Notes: generated by a model not told the origin, from the sequence alone. A stretch of 64,000 nucleotides of DNA from Xanthomonas sp. Leaf131 (GCF_001423495.1 NZ_LMOG01000006.1:158374-222373); one strand, 5' to 3'; counted from the stretch's first letter, positions 46,374 through 56,045 are shown. A program made the numbers and translations.

Positions 46374-47342
46374 TCAGCCGCGTGCGGCCAATCGCGCGCA
46401 CAAAGCGGTCGCGGCCATCAGGCTGGACGAGTCGGCAATCCCGCGCCCGGCCAGCTCCAGCGCGGTGCCGTGATCGACTGCCACGCGCGGGTAGGGCAGG
46501 CCGAGCGTGATGTTCACCGCCTGCTCGAAACCGCTGTACTTGAGTACCGGCAAGCCCTGGTCGTGATACATAGCCACCACCGCATCGAAACCGGCGAGCT
46601 TCTGCGGCAAAAACGCGGTGTCGGCCGGCAGCGGGCCGATCAGCTGCAGGCCTTCGCCGCGCAGCTGCTCCAGCACCGGAATGATGATGTCCAGTTCTTC
46701 CCGGCCCAGATGCCCGTCTTCGCCGGCATGCGGATTGAGCCCGAGCACGGCAATGCGCGGGCGTTCCAGGCCGAAGTCACGCTGCAGTGCCGCCGCGGTG
46801 ATGCGTAAACAGCGTGCAACGCTCTCGGCAGTGATCGCATCGGCCACCGCGCGCAGCGGCAGATGCGTGGTCACCAGCGCCACACGCACGATCGCATTGG
46901 CCAGCATCATCACCACCGGGCAACCGGCCTGTTCGGCCAGCAATTCAGTGGTGCCGGAATAAGGGATGCCGCCGGCATTGATCACCGCCTTGTGCACCGG
47001 GCCGGTGACGATGCCCTGCAGCTTGCCGGACAGGCAGTCGCCGGCCGCACCACGCAGGCCGGCAATGACCGCTGCGGCATTGGCAGGATCGGGTGTGCCG
47101 AAGCGGGTGGCCACCGCCTGGCGGATCGGATGCAGCGGCAGATCGCCCGGTGCGCGCGCAGGCTGATCCGGATCGAGCAAGCGCACAGACAAGCACAGCG
47201 CCTTTGCGGCGCTGTGCAGGGTATCGGGATCGGCGTATGCGATCAGGTGCGCATCGGAGCGCGGCCGCTGGGCGAGCCGGACACACAGTTCCGGCCCAAT
47301 CCCGGCCGGCTCGCCTGGCACCAGCGCGAGCGACGGGAGCAT
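46374..47342 (-). CDS. pdxA: 4-hydroxythreonine-4-phosphate dehydrogenase
   Basis: Pyridoxal-phosphate biosynthesis enzyme of 322 residues. It shows LVPGEPAGIGPELCVRLAQ at the N-terminus, TGPVHKAVINAGGIPYSGTTELLAEQAG near 115, LNPHAGEDGHLGREELDIIIPVLEQL near 200, and AMYHDQGLPVLKYSGFEQAVNITLGLPYPRVAVDHGTA near 255, including the metal-binding His residues. The ATG at 47342 lies 4 bases after the surA stop. Confidence 0.96.
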   Translation of the reverse strand: MLPSLALVPGEPAGIGPELCVRLAQRPRSDAHLIAYADPDTLHSAAKALCLSVRLLDPDQPARAPGDLPLHPIRQAVATRFGTPDPANAAAVIAGLRGAAGDCLSGKLQGIVTGPVHKAVINAGGIPYSGTTELLAEQAGCPVVMMLANAIVRVALVTTHLPLRAVADAITAESVARCLRITAAALQRDFGLERPRIAVLGLNPHAGEDGHLGREELDIIIPVLEQLRGEGLQLIGPLPADTAFLPQKLAGFDAVVAMYHDQGLPVLKYSGFEQAVNITLGLPYPRVAVDHGTALELAGRGIADSSSLMAATALCARLAARG

Positions 47343-47346
47343 CGAA

Positions 47347-48750
47347 TCAGCGCGTCGGCTGTGCCGGCGGCGGCGTCGGTGCGGCAGGCGCAGCAGCAGG
47401 ATCTGCCGGCTTGGCCGGAGCGGCAGTGGCGTCGCCATCGGCACGGTCGCCGGTGCGGAAGCTCACGTATGCTTCGCCGCGCAGTTCCTGCAGGTAGCGG
47501 TTGTACTCTTCTTCCAGCTTGCGACGACCGATGGTTTCACGGATCTGCGCACGCTGACTCTCGGCACTGACGTCGGTCTGACGGCTACCGACGCGCTGCA
47601 CGATGTGCCAGCCCGCCTGAGTGCGGAACGGCTCGGACACCGCGCCGTCGGCCAGGCCTTCGACCTGCTTGCCGAAGTCCGGGCCGAACGCGTCGGCCGG
47701 GAACCAGCCCAGATCGCCACCCTGACCACGGCTGTTGGTGTCTTCGGACGACTCCTTGGCCGTTGCCTGGAAGTCGGCGCCACCGGTGATACGCGCACGC
47801 AGCGTGTCGATCTTGGCCTTGGCCTGCGCCTCGGTCTGGTTGTCGCCGATGCGCACCAGGATGTGGCGTGCGTTGTACTCGGTGACCAGCTTCTTTTCGC
47901 CACCGGCATTGGCGTCGCGCATTTCCACCAGCTTGAGCAACTGGAAGCCGCTCGGGCCGCGCAGCGGTCCGGCCACCTGGCCAGGCTGCATGTCACGAAT
48001 CAGCTGAGCGAACGCATTGGGGATCTCATCCAGACTGCGCCAGCCCAGATCGCCGCCTTCCAGGGCATTTGGGCTGTCCGAATAACGCACCGCAGCCGCC
48101 GAGAAATCCAGTTCGCCCTTATCGATCAATGCCTTCACACCATCGACCTTCTTCTGGCCGGTCGCGATCTGTTCGGCATTGGCGCCTTCCGGCAGGCCGA
48201 CCAAGATGTGTGCCAGGTGATATTGGCTGCCAGTGGTGGCCTGTTGGGCCAACGCGGTATCCACTTCACCTTCGCTCACGCTGATGCGGCTCTGCGCAAA
48301 GCTCTGGCGCAGGCGCTGCACGATGATTTCGTCGCGCACCGAGGCACGGAAATCGCCATAGCCCATGCCATCGGCGGCCAGTTTCTGGCGCAAGCCATCC
48401 ACCGTGGTGCCGTTCTGCTGCGCAATGCTGGCGATCGCCCGGTTGAGCTCCTCGTCGCTGACGCGAATGCCGGTGCTGTCGGCACGGCCGACCTGCAACT
48501 TGACCAACACCAGACGCTCGAGCACCTGACGCTGCAGAACGTCGTCCGGCGGCAGCTGATTGTCGCGCCCTGCATATTGTGACTTGACGTTGCGCACAGC
48601 GCGATCGAGCTCGCTCTGCAGCACCACGTCTTCGTCCACGATGGCAGCGATGCGATCCAGTGGCTGGGATTGCTGTGCCGAGGCCAGCGGCGAAACCGTG
48701 CTGGTGATGACCAGCAGCGAGGCGAGTAACACGGAGAAAGGCTTGGTCAT
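47347..48750 (-). CDS. surA: Periplasmic chaperone and peptidyl-prolyl isomerase SurA
   Basis: 467-residue periplasmic chaperone for outer-membrane proteins, including LptD. A signal peptide ends ASAQQ near residue 26. The N-terminal SurA domain has LDRIAAIVDEDVVLQSELDRAV, and two parvulin domains follow (about 180-285 and 290-395: AHILVGLPEG, ARHILVRIGDN). The C-terminus ends in a Pro/Ala-rich low-complexity stretch. The start codon overlaps the lptD stop by 4 bases. Confidence 0.96.
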   Translation of the reverse strand: MTKPFSVLLASLLVITSTVSPLASAQQSQPLDRIAAIVDEDVVLQSELDRAVRNVKSQYAGRDNQLPPDDVLQRQVLERLVLVKLQVGRADSTGIRVSDEELNRAIASIAQQNGTTVDGLRQKLAADGMGYGDFRASVRDEIIVQRLRQSFAQSRISVSEGEVDTALAQQATTGSQYHLAHILVGLPEGANAEQIATGQKKVDGVKALIDKGELDFSAAAVRYSDSPNALEGGDLGWRSLDEIPNAFAQLIRDMQPGQVAGPLRGPSGFQLLKLVEMRDANAGGEKKLVTEYNARHILVRIGDNQTEAQAKAKIDTLRARITGGADFQATAKESSEDTNSRGQGGDLGWFPADAFGPDFGKQVEGLADGAVSEPFRTQAGWHIVQRVGSRQTDVSAESQRAQIRETIGRRKLEEEYNRYLQELRGEAYVSFRTGDRADGDATAAPAKPADPAAAPAAPTPPPAQPTR

Positions 48751-51179
48751 GGAATCAAGTTCGGATCGTAATCGTCCGGATTAGTCGTGGTGTTGCTGGG
48801 CGGGACCAAGTAGAGGTCGTCGCGGTAATAGCCGAGAATAGCACGGCGCAAAGTGCGGTCCGTGTTCTGCCCGAACGAGCTCAAGCCCTTCAGCACGAAC
48901 TCCACCTGGATGGAGTTGTCCATCTCGCCATCGCGGTTACGCACGAAGCGGCGCACCAACGCGCGCACCGCCAGGCAGCAGCTGTCCCACTGCACGCCAC
49001 CGATGATTTCCAGCGGCTTGCGGTCCAGCAGCGAATAGTAATAACGGCCGACCGCACTCCAGCTGGGGTTGATCGGATACAGGAAGGAAAAATCGGCCTG
49101 CTTGAGCTGATCGCTGTCGTCGATGAGGTTACGACGGTAGCGATACGCCAGATTGATGATGCCGTCGTTGTTGAGCAGATAGCGCGTACGCAGGCTGGCC
49201 AGATCTTCCTTGCGCGAGTTCGGGTTCCACTGATACGTGGCGCCCATCGACCAACGGTCGTTGATCATGTAGTTGGCATCGGCTACCCAGGCGGACTTGC
49301 CCTGTTCGACGGTTCGCTCGCTACCGGCAGCGGCGCTGTTGATGGTGACCTGGGAATCGTTGAAGTACAGGATCTGGCCCGCGCTCAGCGACAACTTCTC
49401 GCGGCCATCGTCCTGGCGCAGCCAGCGCGAGGTCACCGCCAGGGTCAGCTGGTTGGCATCGTTCTGACGGTCGGCACCGGTGTAGCGCGAATCGCGGAAC
49501 AACTGGCCGTAGCTGAAGGTAAACGGACGCGTATCGAAGACCGGCAGGTCGTCCTGGTCGCGGTATGGCACGTACAGGTAGTACATGCGCGGTTCCAGCG
49601 TATTGAGATAGTTGGTGCCGAATACCGAAGTTTCGCGGTCGAAATACAGACCGGCGTCCACGGATGCGATCGGCAGGCTGCGCGACGGAGAACGGTCGCC
49701 GGTCAGCGGCGCGGTGTTGGCCAACGTCGAATCCAACTGATACGTGGTGTAGCGCCATGCCAAGGTCGGAGTAAAGAACCAGGCTGCGCCGGACAACGGC
49801 ATCGAGATGTAGGGCTTGATGTCGAAGCGCGAACCGCTGCCGTATTCCTTGTTGCGGATGTTGGTGCGGACGTATTCGTCGCCGTTGTTATTGTTGTTGC
49901 CATTGTTGGGCGTGAATGTCACCAGATACGAGTCGTCATGGGTGAAACGCACCGCCTCGGCATACACGCCAGCCTCGAAGATGCCGAACGGCTTGTCCCA
50001 GTTGAAATATGCGCGCGGCTGCCGGTTGTAGGGCAGCGCCTGCTCGTCCAACGTGTAGTCGGTGAGCTGCCAGCGGTCGGCCATCAGACCTGCGGTCCAG
50101 GTCTCGCCGGTACCGTAGATGCCCACCGTGCTCTGCAGGCTGGAGGCCGACCCCATGCCGTTGATGCGGCTGGTGAAATCTTCCACATAGCGCGTGTCGC
50201 TGACCCAGGAGATGCTGGCACGCGCCTGCCAGTACTTGTTGACGTTGTGGTAGCCACTATAGAAGACGCTGCCACGGTCCTTGTCGCGCAACTTGTCGTT
50301 GGGCAGATAGTTGCCGGTGATTTCGCCGTGACCGCCGTCGTACAGATAGCGGAATTCGGTGCCGAACATGAAACCGCGCTTGCTCATGTAGCGCGGCAGC
50401 AGGGTCGCGTCGTAGTTCGGCGCCAGATTCAGGTAGATCGGTTGCAGGTAATCGAAGCCGTTGCGGCCGGACAGGCCGAACTGCGGAAACAGCAGGCCGG
50501 TCTGACGCCGATCGTCGATCGGGAACTTGAACCACGGGAAGTACAGCACCGGCACCTTGCCGATCTGCAGCACGGCGTTGCGCGCAGTGCCGAAACCCTC
50601 TTCGTTATCGACATCAATCTCCGGCGCGCGCACGCGCCAGATCGGCTGCGAGGGATCGCAGGTGGTGTAGGTGGAGCGATGCATCTGGCCGACCTGGCCC
50701 TGCAGGTCCACCGATTCGGCTGCGCCGTTACCGCGTCTGTCCACCAACTGGTACTGGATGTTGGTGACCTTGTGGGCGTCGGTGTCCTGGTTGCCCTCGG
50801 CACGGTCGGCGACCATGCGGAAGGAGGTGTCCTGGTAGCGCACGTTGCCCTCGGCGATGTAATTGCCGGTCTCGGTGTCCATGCGCAGGTTGTCCGCGCC
50901 CAGGAACTGATCGCCGCGCTTGAGCGCCACATTGCCCTGGTATTGCGGGGTGGTGCTGGTGCCGGACAGCTGATCGCCCTCGATGTCGGTGGGCAGCTGT
51001 TGGCGCATCTCGGCAGCCTTGGCATCGGCGGCGGGGGCGCCGTCGAAACCGGGCAGCGGGTCCACAGCAGGGCACAATCCCCAGTTCAGCGGCTTGTCGG
51101 CAGCCATGGCCGGGAGGCAAATGGCAATGCTCAAAGGCAGGGGCAGCAGGCGGAGGACTCGGCGCACGCGTGGGTTCAA
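48747..51179 (-). CDS. lptD: LPS-assembly protein LptD
   Basis: Outer-membrane beta barrel of 810 residues that, with LptE, inserts lipopolysaccharide into the outer leaflet. It has a signal peptide ending AMA near residue 26, an OstA-type N-terminal domain (about 70-180) and a large barrel. The four conserved cysteines are visible: Cys36 (GLCPAVD), one in TTCDPSQ and the adjacent pair DSCCLAV near residue 735. No ATG is available at the N-terminus: TTG 51179 or GTG 51167 must be used, and neither has a clear ribosome site. A run NNGNNNNNGDEY lies in a barrel loop. It is first in its operon. Confidence 0.95.
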   Translation of the reverse strand: MNPRVRRVLRLLPLPLSIAICLPAMAADKPLNWGLCPAVDPLPGFDGAPAADAKAAEMRQQLPTDIEGDQLSGTSTTPQYQGNVALKRGDQFLGADNLRMDTETGNYIAEGNVRYQDTSFRMVADRAEGNQDTDAHKVTNIQYQLVDRRGNGAAESVDLQGQVGQMHRSTYTTCDPSQPIWRVRAPEIDVDNEEGFGTARNAVLQIGKVPVLYFPWFKFPIDDRRQTGLLFPQFGLSGRNGFDYLQPIYLNLAPNYDATLLPRYMSKRGFMFGTEFRYLYDGGHGEITGNYLPNDKLRDKDRGSVFYSGYHNVNKYWQARASISWVSDTRYVEDFTSRINGMGSASSLQSTVGIYGTGETWTAGLMADRWQLTDYTLDEQALPYNRQPRAYFNWDKPFGIFEAGVYAEAVRFTHDDSYLVTFTPNNGNNNNNGDEYVRTNIRNKEYGSGSRFDIKPYISMPLSGAAWFFTPTLAWRYTTYQLDSTLANTAPLTGDRSPSRSLPIASVDAGLYFDRETSVFGTNYLNTLEPRMYYLYVPYRDQDDLPVFDTRPFTFSYGQLFRDSRYTGADRQNDANQLTLAVTSRWLRQDDGREKLSLSAGQILYFNDSQVTINSAAAGSERTVEQGKSAWVADANYMINDRWSMGATYQWNPNSRKEDLASLRTRYLLNNDGIINLAYRYRRNLIDDSDQLKQADFSFLYPINPSWSAVGRYYYSLLDRKPLEIIGGVQWDSCCLAVRALVRRFVRNRDGEMDNSIQVEFVLKGLSSFGQNTDRTLRRAILGYYRDDLYLVPPSNTTTNPDDYDPNLIP

Positions 51180-51292
51180 CCAGTAAAATGGCGACTAGCT
51201 TGCCGTATACCCTGCATGGGGGCAATGAAAAGCCCCGGCGTCGGGAGGGCGAGGTTCATCGCAATGGGTGGCGCGAGCAACGCGCCGCGGGT

Positions 51293-52201
51293 TCAACGCA
51301 ATGCGGCCACGTGCGCCACGCTGCTCTCGCGCAAGGCCTGCAGGTCGTAGCCGCCTTCCAGCATCGACACCACGCGGCCGCGCGCATGCCGGTCGGCTAG
51401 GGTGCGCAGCGCGCCGGTCAGCCAGGCGAAATCGTCGGCATCGAGCATCAGATCGGCCAGCGGGTCGCGCAGGTGTGCATCGAAGCCGGCGGAGATCAGG
51501 ATCAGCTGCGGGCGGAAGGCATCGATCAGCGGCAGCATTTCGTCTTCCCACACGTTGCGGAAGCGCAGCCCGTCGCTGCCCGGTGGCAGCAGCAGGTTGT
51601 GGATGTTGCCGATGCCACGCTCGTAGACGCTGCCCGAATGCGGATACAACCCGGACTGGTGGGTGCTGAGGTATTGCACGCTCGGGTCGCGCTCGAAGAT
51701 CGCCTGCGTGCCGTTGCCGTGGTGCACGTCGAAATCCACGATGGTGATCCGCTCCAGCCCATGCCGGTCGCGCGCATGCGCGGCAGCCAGCGCAATGTTG
51801 TTGAACAGGCAAAAGCCCATCGACACCTGGCCGGTAGCATGGTGGCCCGGCGGGCGCACCGCGCAAAAGGCGGTACGGGCGAGGTCCTGCATCACCGCAT
51901 CCACCGCGGCGATGCCGGCGCCTGCCGCGCGCAAGGCCGCCGCGCGCGAGCCGGGCGACATCACGGTATCCACGTCGAGCCGGTGGTGGCCTTCGAAGGC
52001 GGTTTCCAGCACCGCATCGACCTGTTCGCGCTCGTGCACCCGGCATAGGTCGCCCAGCTTGGCTAACGGCGCTTCGCGCCAGTCCAAATCCGGAAATGCA
52101 TCGCGCAGCGCCTCGACCACCGCTTCCAGACGGGCGGGGCTTTCAGGATGCTCGGGGCCTGCGTCGTGACCGAGGCAGGCGGGATGGGTAAAGACCAACA
52201 T
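51293..52201 (-). CDS. Histone-deacetylase-family amidohydrolase
   Basis: 302-residue zinc-dependent deacetylase of the class II HDAC-like/acetoin utilisation family. The motifs are AVRPPGHHATGQVSMGFCLFNNIA near residue 113, IVDFDVHHGNGTQAIF near 150 with the zinc Asp and His, SAGFDAHLRDPLADL near 240 and MLEGGYDLQALRES near 280. The substrate may be an acetylated polyamine or a small acetylated molecule rather than a protein. It lies 38 bases downstream of the adenosyltransferase gene on the same strand. Confidence 0.9.
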   Translation of the reverse strand: MLVFTHPACLGHDAGPEHPESPARLEAVVEALRDAFPDLDWREAPLAKLGDLCRVHEREQVDAVLETAFEGHHRLDVDTVMSPGSRAAALRAAGAGIAAVDAVMQDLARTAFCAVRPPGHHATGQVSMGFCLFNNIALAAAHARDRHGLERITIVDFDVHHGNGTQAIFERDPSVQYLSTHQSGLYPHSGSVYERGIGNIHNLLLPPGSDGLRFRNVWEDEMLPLIDAFRPQLILISAGFDAHLRDPLADLMLDADDFAWLTGALRTLADRHARGRVVSMLEGGYDLQALRESSVAHVAALR

Positions 52202-52238
52202 GGGGCAAATCTAGCCTTTCCGCCGTGCCATGTGCAGA

Positions 52239-52796
52239 TCAACCGCGCCGGCGGTCGTGCCGCCACAGCACTTCCTGCTGGCCGTCGGCACGTGCCAGCA
52301 CGCGGGCGAGCACAAACAGCAGGTCGGAGAGGCGGTTCAAATAGCCGATCGTCTCGCTGCGCACGCTCTCCTGACGCGACAGCGCCACGGTCTCCCGCTC
52401 GGCCCGGCGCACAATCGTGCGGGCCAGATGGCAGCGTGCGGCCGCCTCGCCTCCAGCCGGCAGGATGAATTCCTTCAATGGGGGCAGCGTGTCGTTGAAG
52501 TGGTCGAGCTGGCGCTCCAGCGCGTCGATATCGGCCGCGTCGATCGCCGCATGGCCGGGGATGCACAGCTCGCCGCCCAGATCGAACAACTGGTGCTGCA
52601 CCGTGGTCAGCAGCTCGGCGATCGGCTCCGGCACGCCGGGAGCCGCCAGCAAGACGCCGATGGCCGAATTGGCCTCGTCCACGGTGCCGTAAGCGTTGAC
52701 GCGCAGGGCGTCCTTGCCGGTACGGCTGCCGTCACCCAGGCCAGTGCTGCCGTCGTCGCCGGTACGCGTATAGATACGGGAGAGCCGGTTGCCCAT
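52239..52796 (-). CDS. Cob(I)alamin adenosyltransferase (PduO type)
   Basis: 185-residue enzyme that adds the adenosyl group to corrinoids. The N-terminal ATP-binding segment IYTRTGDDGSTGLGDGSRTGKDALRVNAYGTVDEANSAIG is characteristic. The later FILPAGGEAAARCHLARTIVRRAERETVAL and YLNRLSDLLFVLARVLA carry the conserved Arg and Asn residues. It starts 1 base after the stop of the preceding small membrane protein gene, so the two are translationally coupled. Confidence 0.95.
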   Translation of the reverse strand: MGNRLSRIYTRTGDDGSTGLGDGSRTGKDALRVNAYGTVDEANSAIGVLLAAPGVPEPIAELLTTVQHQLFDLGGELCIPGHAAIDAADIDALERQLDHFNDTLPPLKEFILPAGGEAAARCHLARTIVRRAERETVALSRQESVRSETIGYLNRLSDLLFVLARVLARADGQQEVLWRHDRRRG

Positions 52797-52797
52797 C

Positions 52798-53376
52798 TCA
52801 GCCGGCCTGCGTCTGGCCGTGCGAGCGGGTCAGGCGCTCGGCGGCGACCTGGATCACGGCAGCGGCGGCGACATACAGCGCGGCGCTGCGCAGGTAAGGA
52901 CCCAGCCAATCGGAGTAGTTCTTGAACCAGCCGGCCATGGTCGGCTCGGCCACGCTGGCGCTGATCCAGTAGAAACTGCCCTGGGCGATCAATTGGCATA
53001 GCGCCACGGCGATCAGCAGTGCAGGCACCAGTGTGGCCAGCGCGCTCCACTGCGCGCCGTGATAGTGCCGTCGCAGCCATACGCCACCGGCCCATAGCAC
53101 GAAATACGCCGGAACCAGGCACCAGTACGCTGGCGATACGCAGTAGTGCTGCCAGAAGCTCAGGCCCTGGTTGGTGATCACCAGCCAGTCCACGGCCACC
53201 GCCAGCAGCATCAGCAGCGGAAACGCCAGCTTGCTGCGCGCGGCCAGATGGAACCCGCCGATGAAGAACACTGCCCAGGACGCGTCCGGGACCGGCGCGA
53301 AATGATTGATCCTGGTGGCCGCCATCAGAATGGCGAGCAGGCTCAAAATCAGGGTGTCGTGCGAGCGAGGAGTCAT
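52798..53376 (-). CDS. DUF6580-type membrane protein, putative transporter component
   Basis: 192-residue protein with about five membrane segments. The N-terminal pattern ILMAATRINHFAPVPDASWAVFFIGGFHLAARSKLAFPLLMLLAVAVDW resembles DUF6580 proteins, a group likened to substrate-binding (S) components of ECF transporters. That family match is by eye. The ATG at 53376 is used. Its stop is 1 base from the adenosyltransferase start, so a link to corrinoid or cobalt uptake is reasonable but unproven. No cobalamin riboswitch was recognised in the leader (53377-53640). Confidence 0.7.
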   Translation of the reverse strand: MTPRSHDTLILSLLAILMAATRINHFAPVPDASWAVFFIGGFHLAARSKLAFPLLMLLAVAVDWLVITNQGLSFWQHYCVSPAYWCLVPAYFVLWAGGVWLRRHYHGAQWSALATLVPALLIAVALCQLIAQGSFYWISASVAEPTMAGWFKNYSDWLGPYLRSAALYVAAAAVIQVAAERLTRSHGQTQAG

Positions 53377-53658
53377 GCGCAAAGGTGGCCGGATCACAGG
53401 CTGGCGAGTGTAGCGTGGAACCCGGCACGCCCGCGCCATTGGCGGCCTTGCGGGGAGCCGCCAGGCGCATGCGACAGGAGCAGCGCGGTTGTTGCCGAAC
53501 ACCTCAGACGCAAACCGGTGGGCGTCTGGATGCGCCCTGCACCGGCAGGGGTCGGACCGCGCTACTTGCGCGCGCAGCCGGCCGCGCCAGCCCGGGCGCG
53601 GCAAGCTGTCCCACCCGCTCGCGGTAACGGGCCATGGGCGAAGGCTTATCATGTGGGG

Positions 53659-54867
53659 ATGACACACCTACATGACGTTCTGATCGTTGGCGGGGGGCTG
53701 GTCGGCTCCAGTCTGGCGATCGCGCTGGACCGCCTCGGCCTGGATGTCGGGCTGGTGGAAGCCACTCCGGCCGGTGCCCCGCCGGCGGTGTTCGACCAGC
53801 GCAACCTGAGTTTTGCCGCCGCCACCGTCAACGCGCTGGGCGCGCTCGGAGTGATGGCCAAGCTGCGCAGCGCTCCGGGGCCGATCCGGCGCATCCACGT
53901 CAGCCGCGCCGGCGACTTCGGCCGCGTGCAGCTGGATGCGGCCGACTACGGCCGCGACAGTTTTGGCCAGGTGGTGGTGGCGCGCGACTTCGGCGAGGCC
54001 TTGCAGGCACGGCTGGACGAACTGACCCATCTACGCCGCTATCGGCCGGCGCGTTGCATCGGGGTCGAACCGGTGCAGGATGGCTTGCGCGCGCTGCGCC
54101 TGGCCACCGACGACGGCGAGCAGAGCGTGCAAGCACGGCTGGTAGTCGGCGCCGACGGCAGCCACAGCGCAGTACGCGAGCTGCTGCATATCGGCAGCGA
54201 AGCGCACGACTTTTTCCAAACCCTGTTCGTCGCGCGGGTGCGTGCCTCACGCCCGCCGGATGGCACCGCATGGGAGCGCTTCGGCGAGCACGGACCGACG
54301 GCGCTGCTGCCGCGTGGCGACCGGCATTACGGCGCAATCCATTGCGTGGCGCGTGCCGACGCCGAGGCGGTGGCCGCGCTCGACGAGGCCGGCTGGCTGG
54401 CCCGCCTGCAGCGTGCAGCCGGCTGGCGCGCCGGGCGCTTTATCGCCAGTGGCGAGCGCAGCGCGTATCCGCTGGTGCAGGTGCTGGCGACCAACCTGGT
54501 CGCCGAGCGGGTGGTGCTGATCGGCAACGCGGCGCAGACGCTGCACCCGATCGGCGCGCAAGGCTTCAACCTCGGACTGCGCGATGCGCTGACGCTGGCC
54601 GAATTGATCGAACACGATCGCAGCGATGCCGGTGCCAGTGCGTTGTTGAGCGAGTATCTGGCGCGTCGACGCGTGGACCGCGAACAGACCATCGGGTTTT
54701 CCAGCGGGCTGGCGCGGCTCACCGGCAATCCAGCACCGTTGCTGCGGCCGTTGCGCAGCCTCGGTCTGCTGGCCACCTCGCAGGCGGCGCCGCTGCAATC
54801 GATGCTGGTCGGCGGAGCGATGGGCTTCCGTGGCGATGTGCCGCAGTTGTGCCGGGGGATCGCATGA
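53659..54867 (+). CDS. ubiH: UbiH/UbiF-family ubiquinone biosynthesis hydroxylase (first copy)
   Basis: FAD monooxygenase of 402 residues in ubiquinone ring hydroxylation. FAD motifs are DVLIVGGGLVGSSLAIALDRLGLDVGLVEA at the N-terminus, VVGADGSHSAVRELL near 165 and VVLIGNAAQTLHPIGAQGFNLGLRDALTLA near 285. The last is close to E. coli UbiH. It is followed with a 4-base overlap by a second, related hydroxylase, as in other gammaproteobacteria where ubiH and ubiI/visC are adjacent. The start ATG 53659 is preceded by TGGGG. Confidence 0.92.
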   Translation: MTHLHDVLIVGGGLVGSSLAIALDRLGLDVGLVEATPAGAPPAVFDQRNLSFAAATVNALGALGVMAKLRSAPGPIRRIHVSRAGDFGRVQLDAADYGRDSFGQVVVARDFGEALQARLDELTHLRRYRPARCIGVEPVQDGLRALRLATDDGEQSVQARLVVGADGSHSAVRELLHIGSEAHDFFQTLFVARVRASRPPDGTAWERFGEHGPTALLPRGDRHYGAIHCVARADAEAVAALDEAGWLARLQRAAGWRAGRFIASGERSAYPLVQVLATNLVAERVVLIGNAAQTLHPIGAQGFNLGLRDALTLAELIEHDRSDAGASALLSEYLARRRVDREQTIGFSSGLARLTGNPAPLLRPLRSLGLLATSQAAPLQSMLVGGAMGFRGDVPQLCRGIA

Positions 54868-56045
54868 GCCGCCGTGGCACCCGCGATGCATTGATCGTCG
54901 GCGGTGGCGTGGTCGGTGCCGCCTGCGCGCTGGCCCTGGCCGATGTCGGTTTGAACGTCGCTTTGGTCGAAGGTCGCGAGCCTGCGCGTTGGCATGCGGA
55001 CCAACCCGATCTGCGCGTGTACGCCTTCGCCGCCGACAACGCCGCGCTGCTGGACAGCCTGGGCGTGTGGAAGACCGTGCGCGCCGCGCGCGTGCAGCCG
55101 TACCGGCGCATGCGGGTCTGGGACGCAGGCGGTGGCGGAGAACTGAGTTTCGATGCCGATACGTTGGGGCGCGAACACCTCGGCTGGATCGTCGAGCATG
55201 ATTTGCTGGTCGATCGCCTATGGGCCGCCGTGCATGCCGCAGGTATCCAGGTGCATTGCCCGGCGCGCGTGGTCGAACTGGAACAGGACGCAACCAGCGT
55301 GCGCCTGCGCCTGGACGATGGCAGCCGGCTGGAAGCGGCGATCGCGATTGCCGCCGACGGCGCGTCGTCCACCTTGCGCGAGTTGACCGGCTTGCCGGTA
55401 TCGCGGCATGCCTACGCACAGCGTGGCGTGGTGGCATTTGTGCACACCGAGCAGCCACATCAATCCACCGCCTGGCAGCGCTTTTTGACCACCGGCCCGT
55501 TGGCATTTTTGCCGTTCACCGATGGCCGCAGTTCGATCGTGTGGACCTTGCCGGATACCGAAGCCGAGCGTGTGCTGGCGCTCGACGATGCCGACTTCTC
55601 GCGCGAGTTGACCCAAGCCTTCGCTGCGCGACTTGGCGACGTGCGCGTGGTGTCTGCGCGCGCGGCGTTTCCGCTGCAGCGGCAGTTGGTGGAGCAGTAC
55701 GTCAGCGGTCGTGTGCTGACGCTTGGCGATGCCGCACACGTGGTGCATCCGTTGGCCGGGCAGGGCGTCAACCTGGGCCTGCGCGATGTAGCGGCGTTAC
55801 GCGACGAAGTACGTAACGCGCTCACGAGGCGTGCCGATTGGACTGCGCCGCATCGCCTGCAACGCTGGGCACGCACGCGGCGCAGCGAAAACACCGTTGC
55901 CGCCTACGGCTTCGACGCGATCAACACGGTGTTCTCCAACGACGAGATGCACCTGACCTTGCTGCGCGGAGCGGTGCTCGGCCTGGCCGGCAAATTGCCG
56001 CCGCTGGTCGATGTGCTGTGGAAGCGCGCCTCCGGCGGCGCGTGA
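54864..56045 (+). CDS. UbiI/UbiF-type ubiquinone biosynthesis hydroxylase (second copy)
   Basis: 393-residue FAD hydroxylase paralogous to the preceding gene. It has DALIVGGGVVGAACALALADVGLNVALVEG, LDSLGVWKTV and PYRRMRVWDAGGGGELSFDAD near residue 80, IAADGASSTLRELTGLP near 170 and VLTLGDAAHVVHPLAGQGVNLGLRDVAAL near 290. The pattern (MRVWD, SFDA) is closer to UbiI/UbiF than UbiH. Which position of the quinone ring it hydroxylates cannot be settled from sequence. The start overlaps the ubiH stop (ATGA). Confidence 0.9.
   Translation: MSRRGTRDALIVGGGVVGAACALALADVGLNVALVEGREPARWHADQPDLRVYAFAADNAALLDSLGVWKTVRAARVQPYRRMRVWDAGGGGELSFDADTLGREHLGWIVEHDLLVDRLWAAVHAAGIQVHCPARVVELEQDATSVRLRLDDGSRLEAAIAIAADGASSTLRELTGLPVSRHAYAQRGVVAFVHTEQPHQSTAWQRFLTTGPLAFLPFTDGRSSIVWTLPDTEAERVLALDDADFSRELTQAFAARLGDVRVVSARAAFPLQRQLVEQYVSGRVLTLGDAAHVVHPLAGQGVNLGLRDVAALRDEVRNALTRRADWTAPHRLQRWARTRRSENTVAAYGFDAINTVFSNDEMHLTLLRGAVLGLAGKLPPLVDVLWKRASGGA

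Noticed and set aside
53377..53658. Cobalamin riboswitch upstream of the small membrane protein and adenosyltransferase
   Set aside because: I could not find the conserved B12-box-like segments in the leader on the minus strand. Only unrelated hairpins are seen.
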